The notes: generated by a model not told the origin, from the sequence alone. 64,000 bases of DNA from Clostridia bacterium (GCA_902363595.1 CABJAP010000009.1:124001-188000); one strand, 5' to 3'; counted from the first letter of the stretch, positions 25,117-34,912 are shown. A program made the numbers and translations.

Positions 25117-25671
25117 ATGATTAATGTACAGGAAAATCTGGGAACGAAAATCGCAAAAAGTCTATCCCTTTTAAAAGAAGAATTAGCTACAGTTCGAGCA
25201 GGAAAGGCCAACGCAGCCCTGGTAGACCGGGTAATGGTGGATTATTATGGGACCGCAACGCCGCTGAAAAGCCTGGCAAACATCTCGGTGCCAGATCCGA
25301 GAACACTGATGATCGCCCCCTTCGATCCCAAATCCATTCCGGAGATCGAAAAGGGGATCAATATTGCCGATATCGGCATCACGCCCGCCAATGACGGAAA
25401 AGTGATCCGCCTGACCATTCCGCAGGTAACTGAAGAAAGAAGAAAAGAGCTGACCAAAACCGTTAAGAAAATTGGCGAAGAGACAAAAGTCGCGGTCAGA
25501 AATCTGAGAAGAGAAGCCAACGACGAACTGAAAAAAGAGCAGAAGAACGGAGAACTGACTGAAGACGACCTGAAGAATGAAATGGACGACGTTCAGAAAG
25601 CCGTAGACAAGGCGATCAAAGACATTGACGGATTGGTAGCGGATAAAGAAAAAGAAATCATGGAAGTTTAA
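25117..25671 (+). CDS. frr: Ribosome recycling factor
   Basis: A 184-residue RRF that splits post-termination ribosomes together with EF-G. The typical LATVRAGKANAALVDRVMVD, TPLKSLANISVPDPRTLMI and the C-terminal KEIMEV coiled-coil region are present. It lies 18 bases after pyrH behind AGGAGGAGAG. Length is standard for the family. Confidence 0.97.
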   Translation: MINVQENLGTKIAKSLSLLKEELATVRAGKANAALVDRVMVDYYGTATPLKSLANISVPDPRTLMIAPFDPKSIPEIEKGINIADIGITPANDGKVIRLTIPQVTEERRKELTKTVKKIGEETKVAVRNLRREANDELKKEQKNGELTEDDLKNEMDDVQKAVDKAIKDIDGLVADKEKEIMEV

Positions 25672-25706
25672 TCGTAAAACCCTGTGATTCTTACATGAAA
25701 AATCAT

Positions 25707-25740
25707 CAGATGTGGTTCATTGTAACCACATCTGTTTCTT
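25707..25740 (+). terminator. Hairpin between frr and uppS
   Basis: CAGATGTGGTT (25707-25717) and AACCACATCTG (25724-25734) form a perfect 11-bp stem, followed by TTTCTT. It may be a partial terminator between frr and uppS. Confidence 0.6.
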
Positions 25741-25839
25741 AGAGTAAAAAAGCCAGGCGGCTATATTTGCATTGGATGAAAGTGCAGAAGCGCCGCAGCT
25801 GAAAGCAGAACTACCATATAGAAAAAATAGAGGATATTT

Positions 25840-26562
25840 ATGTTAAATAAAGAGCGTATGCCGGTTCATGTGGCCATCATCATGGATGGAAACGGAAGAT
25901 GGGCAAAACAAAAAAACCTGCCCCGGGTAATGGGTCATAATGCCGGAATGAAGGCCATGAAAAAGATCGTGGACCACTCTGACAAGCTGGGGATCAAGTA
26001 TCTGACTGTTTACGCTTTTTCCACGGAAAACTGGAAACGGTCTCTGGCCGAAGTAACAGGAATCTTCAAACTGCTGGTCGCTTATGTGAACAGTGATTTG
26101 AAAGGACTGATCGACAACAACGTAAGAGTAAAGGTGCTGGGCGATTATTCCCAAATACCCGAAGATGCAAAAAAGAGTTTGGAAAAAACACTGGAGGCGA
26201 CCAAAGACAACACGGGACTCCAGTTCAACATAGCCTTGAATTATGGGGGAAGAGATGAGATCAGGCGCGCTGTCTGCGCCATCGGAGAAGAGATTAAAGA
26301 GGGCCTCTTAGAGCCGCAAGACATTACGGAAGAAATCATCGCCGACCATCTGTTCACAGGAAGCGACGGCGCCGATGCGCCGGATCCAGAACTGGTGATC
26401 CGCACCAGCGGCGAACTGCGCCTATCCAATTATCTGCTGTGGCAGACGGCTTACAGCGAGCTGGTGTTTACCGACGTATTGTGGCCGGAATTCACCCCGG
26501 AGGAGTACGAAAAGGCAATCGAAGAATATCAGAGCCGCCACAGGCGGTTCGGCGGGAGGTAA
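25840..26562 (+). CDS. uppS: Isoprenyl transferase (undecaprenyl diphosphate synthase)
   Basis: A 240-residue cis-prenyltransferase that builds the C55 lipid carrier for peptidoglycan. The substrate-binding IIMDGNGRWAKQKNLPRVMG and GHNAGM segments, the TVYAFSTENWKRS segment and the late IRTSGELRLSNYLLWQTAYS are diagnostic. GAGGATA precedes the ATG at 25840. It is followed three bases later by cdsA, linking carrier-lipid and phospholipid synthesis. Confidence 0.97.
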   Translation: MLNKERMPVHVAIIMDGNGRWAKQKNLPRVMGHNAGMKAMKKIVDHSDKLGIKYLTVYAFSTENWKRSLAEVTGIFKLLVAYVNSDLKGLIDNNVRVKVLGDYSQIPEDAKKSLEKTLEATKDNTGLQFNIALNYGGRDEIRRAVCAIGEEIKEGLLEPQDITEEIIADHLFTGSDGADAPDPELVIRTSGELRLSNYLLWQTAYSELVFTDVLWPEFTPEEYEKAIEEYQSRHRRFGGR

Positions 26563-26565
26563 GTT

Positions 26566-27348
26566 ATGAAAACAAGAATTTTATCCGGGCTGATCATGGT
26601 GCCGCTTTTAGCGGTGCTGTATTTTGGCGGATATGTTCTGATGCTGGCCTGTTTCCTCATTGGAGTCATGGCTGTACGGGAATTCTATCACGGATTTGAA
26701 GCCATGGGCGTCAAACCGTGCTACAATGCTGCCTATGCGGCGATTCTGGGGCTTTATGCCATCAATATGTTCACAAAGGACTACCACTGGTACATGGTAT
26801 GGTTTTTCGGCTGCGTGCTGATCAGTCTGCTGTATCTTTTCAAAATCGAGGAAAGAAAGCTGGAGGACGGCATGGCTACGGTAACCGGAATCTTTTATAT
26901 CGTCTTTTTCTCCTATCACGTGCTTTTGGTAGATCAGACGGGAGAATATTCCATCTTGGTATGGCTCATTGTCCTTACTGCTTTTGGAACTGATGTCATG
27001 GCCTACTTCACCGGCGTATTGTTAGGCAGACATAAGCTTTGCCCAAAGATCAGCCCAAAGAAGACCATCGAAGGGTCCATCGGCGGAATTTTAGGAAGCG
27101 TGATTCTGTGCGGACTGTTCAGCTGGTTCTTTATACCGAGGCTGCTGATTCACTGCCTGATGATCGGGCTTTTGGGAGGAATCATATCTCAGTTCGGAGA
27201 TTTGACAGCTTCCATTTTCAAGAGAAAGATGGGAATCAAAGATTACGGCAATCTGATCCCCGGCCACGGCGGTATTTTGGATCGGTTCGACAGCGTGCTG
27301 TTTACAGCGCCAATGGTATATTATTACATTATATTGATATTGGGGTAA
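26566..27348 (+). CDS. cdsA: Phosphatidate cytidylyltransferase
   Basis: A 260-residue integral membrane enzyme making CDP-diacylglycerol from phosphatidate and CTP. It has about seven hydrophobic segments, and the signature region near the C-terminus reads SQFGDLTASIFKRKMGIKDY and GNLIPGHGGILDRFDSVLF, preceded by CPKISPKKTIEGSIGG. Start ATG at 26566 with GGGAGG just upstream inside the uppS end. Position after uppS is the conserved one. Confidence 0.96.
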   Translation: MKTRILSGLIMVPLLAVLYFGGYVLMLACFLIGVMAVREFYHGFEAMGVKPCYNAAYAAILGLYAINMFTKDYHWYMVWFFGCVLISLLYLFKIEERKLEDGMATVTGIFYIVFFSYHVLLVDQTGEYSILVWLIVLTAFGTDVMAYFTGVLLGRHKLCPKISPKKTIEGSIGGILGSVILCGLFSWFFIPRLLIHCLMIGLLGGIISQFGDLTASIFKRKMGIKDYGNLIPGHGGILDRFDSVLFTAPMVYYYIILILG

Positions 27349-27351
27349 GAG

Positions 27352-27810
27352 ATGAAAAAAATTGCAATCGCGGCTGGCCTGCTCATCTGCGCGGCGCTGG
27401 TTCTTTCAGCCTGCGGCGATAAAAGCGCAGACAAAGAAGCGGAAGAAGAAAACACACCTGTCCAGGTGGTGAAACAATATTTTGCGTATTGGGCCAATAA
27501 GGATCAGACTTCCATGGACAGGCTGGTCATCGATGACCAGAAAACGGAAGGGGATGATCCGGATATCACATTGGTCACCTCTCTGACGCTGAACAGCTGC
27601 ATGGAAGTGGCCGATGAGCTGAAAGAAGAATGGGATCCGGAGCTGTTCGCCGACCCATATGCTTTTGCATATGTGGATACGGATTTTGACATTGCCTTTG
27701 AAGGCGGAGAAAGCCCCGGGTACGCGGATGGAAACTATCAGGAGCGTTTTTACCTGGTCAAAGAAACAAAAGATTCCCAATGGAAAATCGTATCGAGAGG
27801 TTTAGGTTAA
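27352..27810 (+). CDS. Small secreted lipoprotein inserted between cdsA and dxr
   Basis: A 152-residue protein with a lipoprotein signal: a KKIAIAAGLLICAALVLSAC leader with the lipobox LSAC at residues 18-21. The mature part (EEENTPVQVVKQYFAYWANK, then KDSQWKIVSRGLG at the end) resembles small NTF2-like or DUF4829-type domains often seen on Firmicute lipoproteins, but this is only a visual match. It lies three bases after cdsA and touches dxr, so it is translated within the conserved operon. Such a gene is not part of the usual cdsA-dxr arrangement. Confidence 0.8.
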   Translation: MKKIAIAAGLLICAALVLSACGDKSADKEAEEENTPVQVVKQYFAYWANKDQTSMDRLVIDDQKTEGDDPDITLVTSLTLNSCMEVADELKEEWDPELFADPYAFAYVDTDFDIAFEGGESPGYADGNYQERFYLVKETKDSQWKIVSRGLG

Positions 27811-28950
27811 ATGAAAAAAATCGCAATTTTAGGAAGCACCGGCTCTATCGGTACTCAGGCGCTGGATGTCATCGCTCATCATCCCGACCGGTTTTGTGTG
27901 ACCGTCCTTTCCTGCAGCAGAAAAATCGATCGCCTCTGCCAGCAGATCGAGGAGTTCCATCCCCAGATGGTGGTTGTTGAGCAGGAAAAAGATGCGCTCG
28001 ATTTGGCGAAAAAATATCCGGATATCCAGGTGGAATTCGGAGAGAAGGGACTGATCGGGGCCGCCTGCGGCGACTGGGATATGGTGCTCAATTCCTTGAT
28101 GGGAATTCGGGGAATGATCCCCACTTACTACGGACTAAAGGCCGGAAACGATATTGCCTTTGCCAATAAAGAAACTTTGGTGGCAGGCGGTGAGCTGATT
28201 ATGAATACCGCAGCAGAAACCGGCCAAAAGCTGCTGCCGGTGGACAGCGAACACAGCGCTATTTTTCAGTGCCTTCAGGGAAATCCGCAAAAAGCGCTGC
28301 GAAGAATTTTGCTGACCGCATCCGGCGGACCCTTTCGCGGATTTACTTTGAAACAGCTTGCCCAGGTAACGCTTGCACAGGCGCTGAAACATCCCAAATG
28401 GAACATGGGAAGCAAGATCACCATCGATTCTGCAACCATGATGAATAAGGGGCTGGAAGTCATTGAGGCCAAGTGGCTGTTCGATGTCAGCCTGGATCAA
28501 ATCCAGGTGGTAGTCCATCCCCAGAGCATCGTCCACTCAGCCGTGGAATATTGGGACGGATCAGTCATCGCCCAGATGGGAAAGCCGGATATGCGCATTC
28601 CCATCAGCTACGCCTTCAGTTATCCCAAACGGCTTGCCAATGATTACGAGCCTTTGGATCTGTTTACGGAAGGTGCCGCGCTGACCTTTGAAAAGCCGGA
28701 TATGGAAGTGTTCAAAAACATCAAGCTGGCCTTTGAAGCTTCACGCATGGGCGGCAGCTATCCTGCCGCGCTCAACGGGGCCAACGAAATACTGGTCCAG
28801 TTGTTTTTAGAAGGGAAAATTCGGTTTATTGATATTCAGAATACCATTGAGCGGGTATTAAATGACCATAAACCGCAATATAATTTAGATTTAGAGGGAA
28901 TATTAGAAGCGGACAGACAGGCGCGGGAGTCTGCGCTGACGTTTCTGTAA
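27811..28950 (+). CDS. dxr: 1-deoxy-D-xylulose-5-phosphate reductoisomerase
   Basis: A 379-residue enzyme of the MEP isoprenoid pathway converting DXP to MEP with NADPH. Diagnostic: ILGSTGSIGTQALDVI (NADPH site), FANKETLVAGGEL, PVDSEHSAIFQCLQG (metal ligands), and HPKWNMGSKITIDSATMMNK. The start immediately follows the lipoprotein stop. Together with ispG downstream it shows that the organism uses the MEP pathway. Confidence 0.97.
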   Translation: MKKIAILGSTGSIGTQALDVIAHHPDRFCVTVLSCSRKIDRLCQQIEEFHPQMVVVEQEKDALDLAKKYPDIQVEFGEKGLIGAACGDWDMVLNSLMGIRGMIPTYYGLKAGNDIAFANKETLVAGGELIMNTAAETGQKLLPVDSEHSAIFQCLQGNPQKALRRILLTASGGPFRGFTLKQLAQVTLAQALKHPKWNMGSKITIDSATMMNKGLEVIEAKWLFDVSLDQIQVVVHPQSIVHSAVEYWDGSVIAQMGKPDMRIPISYAFSYPKRLANDYEPLDLFTEGAALTFEKPDMEVFKNIKLAFEASRMGGSYPAALNGANEILVQLFLEGKIRFIDIQNTIERVLNDHKPQYNLDLEGILEADRQARESALTFL

Positions 28951-28968
28951 AGGGAGGAAGAGACCATT

Positions 28969-29982
28969 ATGACGATTGTATATGCCATCATCATGTTTTG
29001 TCTGCTCATCTTTATCCATGAACTTGGACATTTTATGGCAGCAAAAGCATGCGGCGTAAAAGTAAATGAATTTGCTCTGGGCATGGGCCCGGCGCTTTTC
29101 AAGAAACAAAAGGGAGAGACTCTTTATGCGCTCAGGGCCATTCCAATCGGAGGATACTGCGCCATGGAGGGGGAAGACGAGGAATCGGACGACGCCCGGG
29201 CGTTCAATAACAAACCGGCCTGGCAAAAAGCCATTATCGTCGTTGCGGGGGCGGCGATGAACCTGCTTTTGTGCATCATCGTTCTTATCATCATCGCCCT
29301 TTACACCGGGACAGTGACCACCACCATCGATCAGGTAACAGACGGCGGGCCTGCAGCAAAAGCCGGCATAAAGTCAGGGGATGAGATCGTGGCAATCGAT
29401 GATAAACCGGTGAAAGAGTGGACCGACATTATTGAGGGAATCGGCGGAGCCAAGGGCCAGGTAATCATTCAAGTCAACCGTCAGGGCGAGGAACTGTCTC
29501 TGACTTCGGAATTGAGCAAATCCGACGACGGAACCGGCCGCCAGGTGATCGGTATTGTGCCAATGCGGGAGCATAACGTCATAACCGCAGTGGTAAGCGG
29601 TACCGCCAACACATGGAATATGACCAAGATGATGGGAAAAACCATCAAACAGCTCTTTACAGGAGAGGTTTCAACAAAGGAACTGACCGGTCCGGTGGGC
29701 ATTGTCTATGCGGTCAATGACACGGCTAAATACGGATTCGTCTACCTGCTTTATCTGACGGCGCTGATCAGTCTCAACCTGGCTATCGTCAATATGCTGC
29801 CGCTCCCGGCTTTGGACGGAGGCAGACTGATTTTCATCATTGTCCGTAAAATTACCGGCAGGGCCATAACCGATGAAATGGAGGGAAAGATTCATTTCGT
29901 GGGTATTATGCTGCTCTTTGCTTTGATGATCTATGTGACCTGGAACGATATTGTCCGGTTCATTGTGCCGATTTTCAACTAG
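28969..29982 (+). CDS. rseP: RIP metalloprotease RseP (site-2 protease)
   Basis: A 337-residue intramembrane zinc protease. The catalytic HExxH (LIFIHELGHFMAAK) lies in the first membrane helix, a PDZ domain follows at about residues 120-200 (GPAAKAGIKSGDEIVAI), and the third zinc ligand is in NMLPLPALDGGRLIF. It cleaves anti-sigma factors or signal peptide remnants in the membrane in related bacteria. AGGGAGG precedes the ATG. Position between dxr and ispG is the conserved one. Confidence 0.96.
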   Translation: MTIVYAIIMFCLLIFIHELGHFMAAKACGVKVNEFALGMGPALFKKQKGETLYALRAIPIGGYCAMEGEDEESDDARAFNNKPAWQKAIIVVAGAAMNLLLCIIVLIIIALYTGTVTTTIDQVTDGGPAAKAGIKSGDEIVAIDDKPVKEWTDIIEGIGGAKGQVIIQVNRQGEELSLTSELSKSDDGTGRQVIGIVPMREHNVITAVVSGTANTWNMTKMMGKTIKQLFTGEVSTKELTGPVGIVYAVNDTAKYGFVYLLYLTALISLNLAIVNMLPLPALDGGRLIFIIVRKITGRAITDEMEGKIHFVGIMLLFALMIYVTWNDIVRFIVPIFN

Positions 29983-29992
29983 GAGGCCAGTT

Positions 29993-31045
29993 ATGACAAA
30001 ACAAGTAAACTGCGGCGGTGTGAAGATAGGCAGGGGCGCGCCCCTTTCCATCCAATCCATGACCAATGTCAATACAGCAGATATTCCTGCAGCAGCAAGA
30101 CAGATCCGGAAGCTTTCCGACGCAGGTTGTCAGATCGTCCGTCTGGCGGTACCGGACATGGACGCTGCCCGGGCTTTGAAAGAACTGAAAAAACAAGCTG
30201 ATGTCCCACTAGTAGCCGATATTCATTTTGATTATCGGCTGGCTCTTGCCGCCATTGAATCGGGAGTCGACAAAATCCGCATCAATCCCGGCAACATTGG
30301 AGAAAAGGATAAGATTCGTCAGGTGGCTGACGCGGCCAAAGCGGCCGGCATACCCATCCGAGTAGGCGTCAACTCGGGATCTCTGGAAGCGGATATTCTG
30401 GAAAAAAACGGCGGACCCACGGCTGAGGGACTGGCTGAAAGCGCGCTGCGCAATGTGGAGATTTTGGAGGACATGAACTTTCACGATATCGTCATTTCCC
30501 TCAAATCCTCCAATGTGAAGATGAATTACCAGGCTTACAAGATCGTGGCTTCCCAGTCCGACTATCCACTGCACATCGGAGTCACGGAAGCTGGAACCGT
30601 TTCACGGGGAAAAATCAAATCAGCGGCTGGAATCGGGGCGTTGCTTTTGGAGGGCATCGGAGATACGATGCGGGTTTCGTTCACCGCGGATCCGGTCCAG
30701 GAGGTGCTCTTTGCCAAAGAACTGCTTTCCGCCCTGGGCATGAGGGAGAGCGGCATTGATCTGGTTTCCTGCCCGACCTGCGGCAGAACCAAGGTGGATC
30801 TGGAATCCATCGCCCTTCAGGTGGAACGGGGTCTTGCGCCCATCGAAGAAAACATAAAACAAAAGAACATAAAGGTTGCCGTCATGGGCTGTGCGGTCAA
30901 CGGCCCTGGAGAGGCCAAAGACGCTGATCTGGGCGTGGCCTGCGGCGACGGAAAAGGCGTGATCTTTGCCAAAGGCGCGATTATTAAAACAGTGCCGGAG
31001 GAAGAAATCGCCGCCGAATTGATAAGGCTGGTGCAAACTCTATGA
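29993..31045 (+). CDS. ispG: 4-hydroxy-3-methylbut-2-en-1-yl diphosphate synthase (flavodoxin type)
   Basis: A 350-residue 4Fe-4S enzyme of the MEP pathway, converting MEcPP to HMBPP. The barrel start (GRGAPLSIQSMTNVNT) and the cluster ligands (CPTCGRTKVD and MGCAVNGPGEAKDAD) are clear. An in-frame start at 29951 lies inside rseP; the ATG at 29993 has AGGAGG in front and gives the standard N-terminus. Next to dxr in the same run. Confidence 0.96.
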   Translation: MTKQVNCGGVKIGRGAPLSIQSMTNVNTADIPAAARQIRKLSDAGCQIVRLAVPDMDAARALKELKKQADVPLVADIHFDYRLALAAIESGVDKIRINPGNIGEKDKIRQVADAAKAAGIPIRVGVNSGSLEADILEKNGGPTAEGLAESALRNVEILEDMNFHDIVISLKSSNVKMNYQAYKIVASQSDYPLHIGVTEAGTVSRGKIKSAAGIGALLLEGIGDTMRVSFTADPVQEVLFAKELLSALGMRESGIDLVSCPTCGRTKVDLESIALQVERGLAPIEENIKQKNIKVAVMGCAVNGPGEAKDADLGVACGDGKGVIFAKGAIIKTVPEEEIAAELIRLVQTL

Positions 31046-31107
31046 AACGCCATACATATGGTAAGAATGAAAGACTTGAATCACCACCAGGATTTTTTAG
31101 GTAGAAT

Positions 31108-34100
31108 ATGAAAGAATTAATCGAAAACAGCATTACATGGACCAAGCTGGGAAAACATCCCAAAACCGAATACAACTACACCATTGAGCGGGCCGTATTG
31201 GGCAAATACAACCAGATTTTGACCATACAGATTCGGCTCAATTTTGTGATGCCCTTTCCCGACGTGGAAAAGATACAGGCCATTGCCAAGAGTGAAGTGG
31301 AAGGCCTTTCCGGTGTAGAACTGACCTTTGCTTATGAGGATATGATTCAGACACCGGAGGAGATCATCGCCCTCTTCATCGAGCATATGATTCATATTGT
31401 CAACGGCAGCTACGCCCCCATTACTAAGACCATCTTCCCTGAAAAATTTCAATTTAAAGATGGCAGGCTGACCATTTTTGCATTGGGAGAAACCTCCGTT
31501 TCTCTGCTCAATGAGCAGGTTGCCAGTAAATTTGAACGGCTTCTTCATCAAAATTTTGGAATTGAGGCGGTCGTTGAATTTGAAAATCATCAAGAAATCT
31601 ACGAAAAAGCCCACCAAGAGATTAAGGAACGGGAGAAGAAGGACGCAGAGGAAAACAAAAAGCGGCAGATGCAGGCCCAGAGCCGTCCAAAGCGGGAACA
31701 GGCAGAAAGCGGCGGAAACGGCGGGGCACCATGGGGCGAGAAAAAATCCTGGGGAAAGAAAAAAGACCAGTACGAGCCTGTTTCGGGAAACCGGATCATG
31801 GGAAAGCCGATTTTCGGCGACCCTACGCCGTTGGGACAAGTTACCGTAGAAAGCGGAAAAGTGGTGATCGAAGGAATCCTTTTCAAAAAGGCAGAGAGGA
31901 CGATCAAGAGCGGTTCCAAGTTGATCACACTGCTGATTACAGATAAAAAGACTTCCCTCTGTGTCAAGTTTTTCGCACCTGAACAAAAGTGGCAGGATGT
32001 GGACGAGCATCTGAAAAGCGGCGACGTAGTAAAAATTGCCGGTGATGCGGAATGGGATATGTTTGATAATGTTCTCACCGTAAAGGCTAGGAGCATTGAA
32101 AAGGGCGAAAAACAGTTCCGGCAGGACAACAGCGAAGAGAAAAGAGTGGAGCTGCATGTACATACGAAAATGAGTGCCATGGATGGACTCAATGATGTCA
32201 AGCATTTGGTCAAAACAGCTGAAAGCTGGGGCCATAAAGCGATCGCCATCACGGACCATGGGGTTGTTCAGGCATTTCCTGATGCTTCCCACGCAGGGAA
32301 GGATATCAAGATTCTTTACGGAGTGGAAGGCTATTTGCTGGAAGATCGGGATTGCATCCGGGAAGACGGAACCATCGAATACAAGAAAAAGGGTACCAAC
32401 CATGTAATCATCTTGGCGAAGAACAGGGTGGGGCTGAAGAACTTATACAAGCTGGTTTCTTATTCCCATTTAAACTATTTTTATAAAAGGCCGAGAATGC
32501 CCAAATCCGTAGTGACTGCCCACAGGGAAGGCTTGATTATCGGTTCGGCTTGTGAGGCTGGAGAGATTTACCGGGCTGTTCTTCAAAAAGAGAGCCCGGA
32601 AGAGATCGAGCGGCTGGTGAATTTTTACGATTATCTGGAGATTCAGCCTCTGATCAACAATCAGTTCCTCATCAACAACGGCACAGTGAGGGATAAGAAG
32701 CAGCTGATGGACATCAACCGAGAGATCATCGCCCTGGGAGAAAAATATGGCAAACCAGTAGTTGCCACCTGTGATTCCCACTATTTTGATGAAGAAGAAG
32801 CGCTGTACCGTCGGATTTTGATGGCTGGTCAGGGATTCAAAGATGTGGAGGGAGACAAAGGTCTATATTTTCGGACTACTGAGGAAATGCTGGAAGAGTT
32901 CTCCTATTTGGGGGCAGAGACGGCTCGCAGAGTTGTCATCGAAGCGCCCAACGCCATTGCGGATCAGATTGAGCGTATGATGCCAGTGCCGGAGGGGAAA
33001 TTCCCCCCCAAGATCGATCGCTCGGATGAGATTCTGCGGGAAAAATGCGAAGAGCGAGTTGTCGCCATGTACGGCGATCCTGTGCCTGCCGAGATTCGGG
33101 CACGATTGGACAAAGAGTTGAATTCCATCATTAATAATGGTTATTCGGTTATGTATATGGCGGCTGAAATGCTGGTGAACAAATCCATGAGCGACGGCTA
33201 CCTGGTCGGATCCCGAGGCTCTGTTGGGTCTTCTTTTGTTGCTACCATGTCTGGGATCACCGAGGTAAATCCGCTGGAACCCCATTATCTGTGCCCCAAC
33301 TGCAAGCACTTGGAATGGGGCGATAAAGAAAAGTATGACTGCGGCGTGGATATGCCGGAGAAAAACTGTCCGGTCTGCGGTACCAAATACGATCAGGAGG
33401 GCTTTTCCATTCCATTTGAAACCTTCCTCGGTTTTGAAGCAGATAAAGAACCGGATATCGATCTGAACTTTGCTGGTGAATATCAGGGAACCGCCCACAA
33501 ATACGTCGATGAAATCTTCGGCGCTGAAAATGTATATAAAGCCGGTACCATCGGTACGATCCAGGGAAAGACCGCCTATGGATACGTGATGAAATATTTT
33601 GAAGAGCGGCAGCAGCCCATCAACAAATTCGAGGCTGACCGCCTCACCAGCTGCTGTGAAGGTGTCAGAAGAACGTCTGGACAGCATCCGGGCGGTATCA
33701 TCATCGTGCCCCGCGGCCATGAGATTTTTGAGTTCTGCCCGGTTCAGCATCCGGCCAATGACGTGAATTCGGATATTGTCACCACCCATTTTGACTATCA
33801 CTCCATTGACCAGAACCTGCTGAAGCTGGATATCCTGGGACACGATGTGCCGTCCATGATCCGTCAGCTCCAGGATATGACTGGAGTCGACCCTTTGAAG
33901 GTACCCCTGAAAGATGAAAAAGTAAACAGTATCTTTATCGGGACCGACGGACTGGACATCAAAGACCCGGACTACAAATTTACCCACGGCAGCTACGGAA
34001 TTCCCGAATTCGGCACGTCGTTTACCCGTAAAATGCTGGACGATACTCAGCCCACCAGATTTGCCGATCTGGTGCGCATTTCAGGGTTTTCCCACGGGAC

Positions 34101-34872
34101 CGACGTGTGGCTCAATAATGCTCAGGATCTGATTGTCAAAGGGATTGCCACCATGAAGGATGCCATCTCTACTCGAGACGATATTATGAACTATCTGCGG
34201 CTGAAAGGCCTGCCCAACAAAGATGCTTTTACCATCATGGAAAAGGTGAGGAAGGGGAAAGGGCTGACTCCGGAGCAGGAAAAACTCATGCGGGAGCATC
34301 AGGTACCAGAGTGGTATATTGACTCATGTAAAAAAATCAAATACATGTTCCCCAGAGCCCATGCGGTCGCCTATGTAATGATGTCCTACCGGATCGCATA
34401 TTACAAGGTTTATTATCCGCCGCAGTTTTATGCGGTCTACTTTACCACCAAAGCCGCTGACTTTAACGAAAAAGTCATCTTAAAGGGCGCTGTTTCCATC
34501 CAGGAAAAAATGGAGGAAATCATCAATAAGGGCAACAATGCTTCCAAAAAGGAAGAAGCGGAAATGACCGTCTATGAGGTTGCCTATGAAATGTATGCCA
34601 GAGGATACGAATTTCTTCCGGCGCGGCTGGGCCGTTCGGACGGAACTAAGTTCGGAACAGAGGACGGCAAAGTGACGCTGCCCTTTGTAGCAGTCACCGG
34701 TGTAGGTGAAAACGCTGCCAAATCTTTGGCGGAAGAATACAAAAACCGTCCCTACGAAACGGTGGATGAGATTCGCGACCGGGCCAAGATCAACAAAACG
34801 GCCATTGAAGAGTTGCGTGAACACGGCGTTCTGGAAGGACTGCCGGAAACAGACCAGCTCAGCTTGTTTTAA
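31108..34872 (+). CDS. polC: DNA polymerase III PolC-type alpha subunit lacking the exonuclease domain
   Basis: A 1254-residue replicative polymerase, shorter than the usual ~1430. In order: N-terminal domain, charged linker (about 165-215), OB domain (to about 345), PHP domain from residue 347 (VELHVHTKMSAMDG, AIAITDHG, later VATCDSHYF), zinc site (CPNCKH, then CPVCG, about 729-760), polymerase palm with D783 and D785 in EPDIDLNFAGEY, and a C-terminal QLSLF clamp-binding motif. The DEDD 3'-5' exonuclease normally inserted in the PHP domain (after GVEGYLLEDRD, about residues 405-430) is missing, with no DxETTG-type motif anywhere. The reading frame is intact. Proofreading would have to come from elsewhere. 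Confidence 0.95.
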   Translation: MKELIENSITWTKLGKHPKTEYNYTIERAVLGKYNQILTIQIRLNFVMPFPDVEKIQAIAKSEVEGLSGVELTFAYEDMIQTPEEIIALFIEHMIHIVNGSYAPITKTIFPEKFQFKDGRLTIFALGETSVSLLNEQVASKFERLLHQNFGIEAVVEFENHQEIYEKAHQEIKEREKKDAEENKKRQMQAQSRPKREQAESGGNGGAPWGEKKSWGKKKDQYEPVSGNRIMGKPIFGDPTPLGQVTVESGKVVIEGILFKKAERTIKSGSKLITLLITDKKTSLCVKFFAPEQKWQDVDEHLKSGDVVKIAGDAEWDMFDNVLTVKARSIEKGEKQFRQDNSEEKRVELHVHTKMSAMDGLNDVKHLVKTAESWGHKAIAITDHGVVQAFPDASHAGKDIKILYGVEGYLLEDRDCIREDGTIEYKKKGTNHVIILAKNRVGLKNLYKLVSYSHLNYFYKRPRMPKSVVTAHREGLIIGSACEAGEIYRAVLQKESPEEIERLVNFYDYLEIQPLINNQFLINNGTVRDKKQLMDINREIIALGEKYGKPVVATCDSHYFDEEEALYRRILMAGQGFKDVEGDKGLYFRTTEEMLEEFSYLGAETARRVVIEAPNAIADQIERMMPVPEGKFPPKIDRSDEILREKCEERVVAMYGDPVPAEIRARLDKELNSIINNGYSVMYMAAEMLVNKSMSDGYLVGSRGSVGSSFVATMSGITEVNPLEPHYLCPNCKHLEWGDKEKYDCGVDMPEKNCPVCGTKYDQEGFSIPFETFLGFEADKEPDIDLNFAGEYQGTAHKYVDEIFGAENVYKAGTIGTIQGKTAYGYVMKYFEERQQPINKFEADRLTSCCEGVRRTSGQHPGGIIIVPRGHEIFEFCPVQHPANDVNSDIVTTHFDYHSIDQNLLKLDILGHDVPSMIRQLQDMTGVDPLKVPLKDEKVNSIFIGTDGLDIKDPDYKFTHGSYGIPEFGTSFTRKMLDDTQPTRFADLVRISGFSHGTDVWLNNAQDLIVKGIATMKDAISTRDDIMNYLRLKGLPNKDAFTIMEKVRKGKGLTPEQEKLMREHQVPEWYIDSCKKIKYMFPRAHAVAYVMMSYRIAYYKVYYPPQFYAVYFTTKAADFNEKVILKGAVSIQEKMEEIINKGNNASKKEEAEMTVYEVAYEMYARGYEFLPARLGRSDGTKFGTEDGKVTLPFVAVTGVGENAAKSLAEEYKNRPYETVDEIRDRAKINKTAIEELREHGVLEGLPETDQLSLF

Positions 34873-34912
34873 TTCAATCAAGCCCAGCTTTATACAGCCG
34901 CCAGGCGTTTAG

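Noticed and set aside
31117..32403. 428-residue minus-strand frame inside polC
   Set aside because: It is an antisense shadow of polC codon usage, hydrophobic without family motifs.
32863..33987. 374-residue minus-strand frame inside polC
   Set aside because: Antisense shadow over conserved polymerase motifs; no ribosome binding site.
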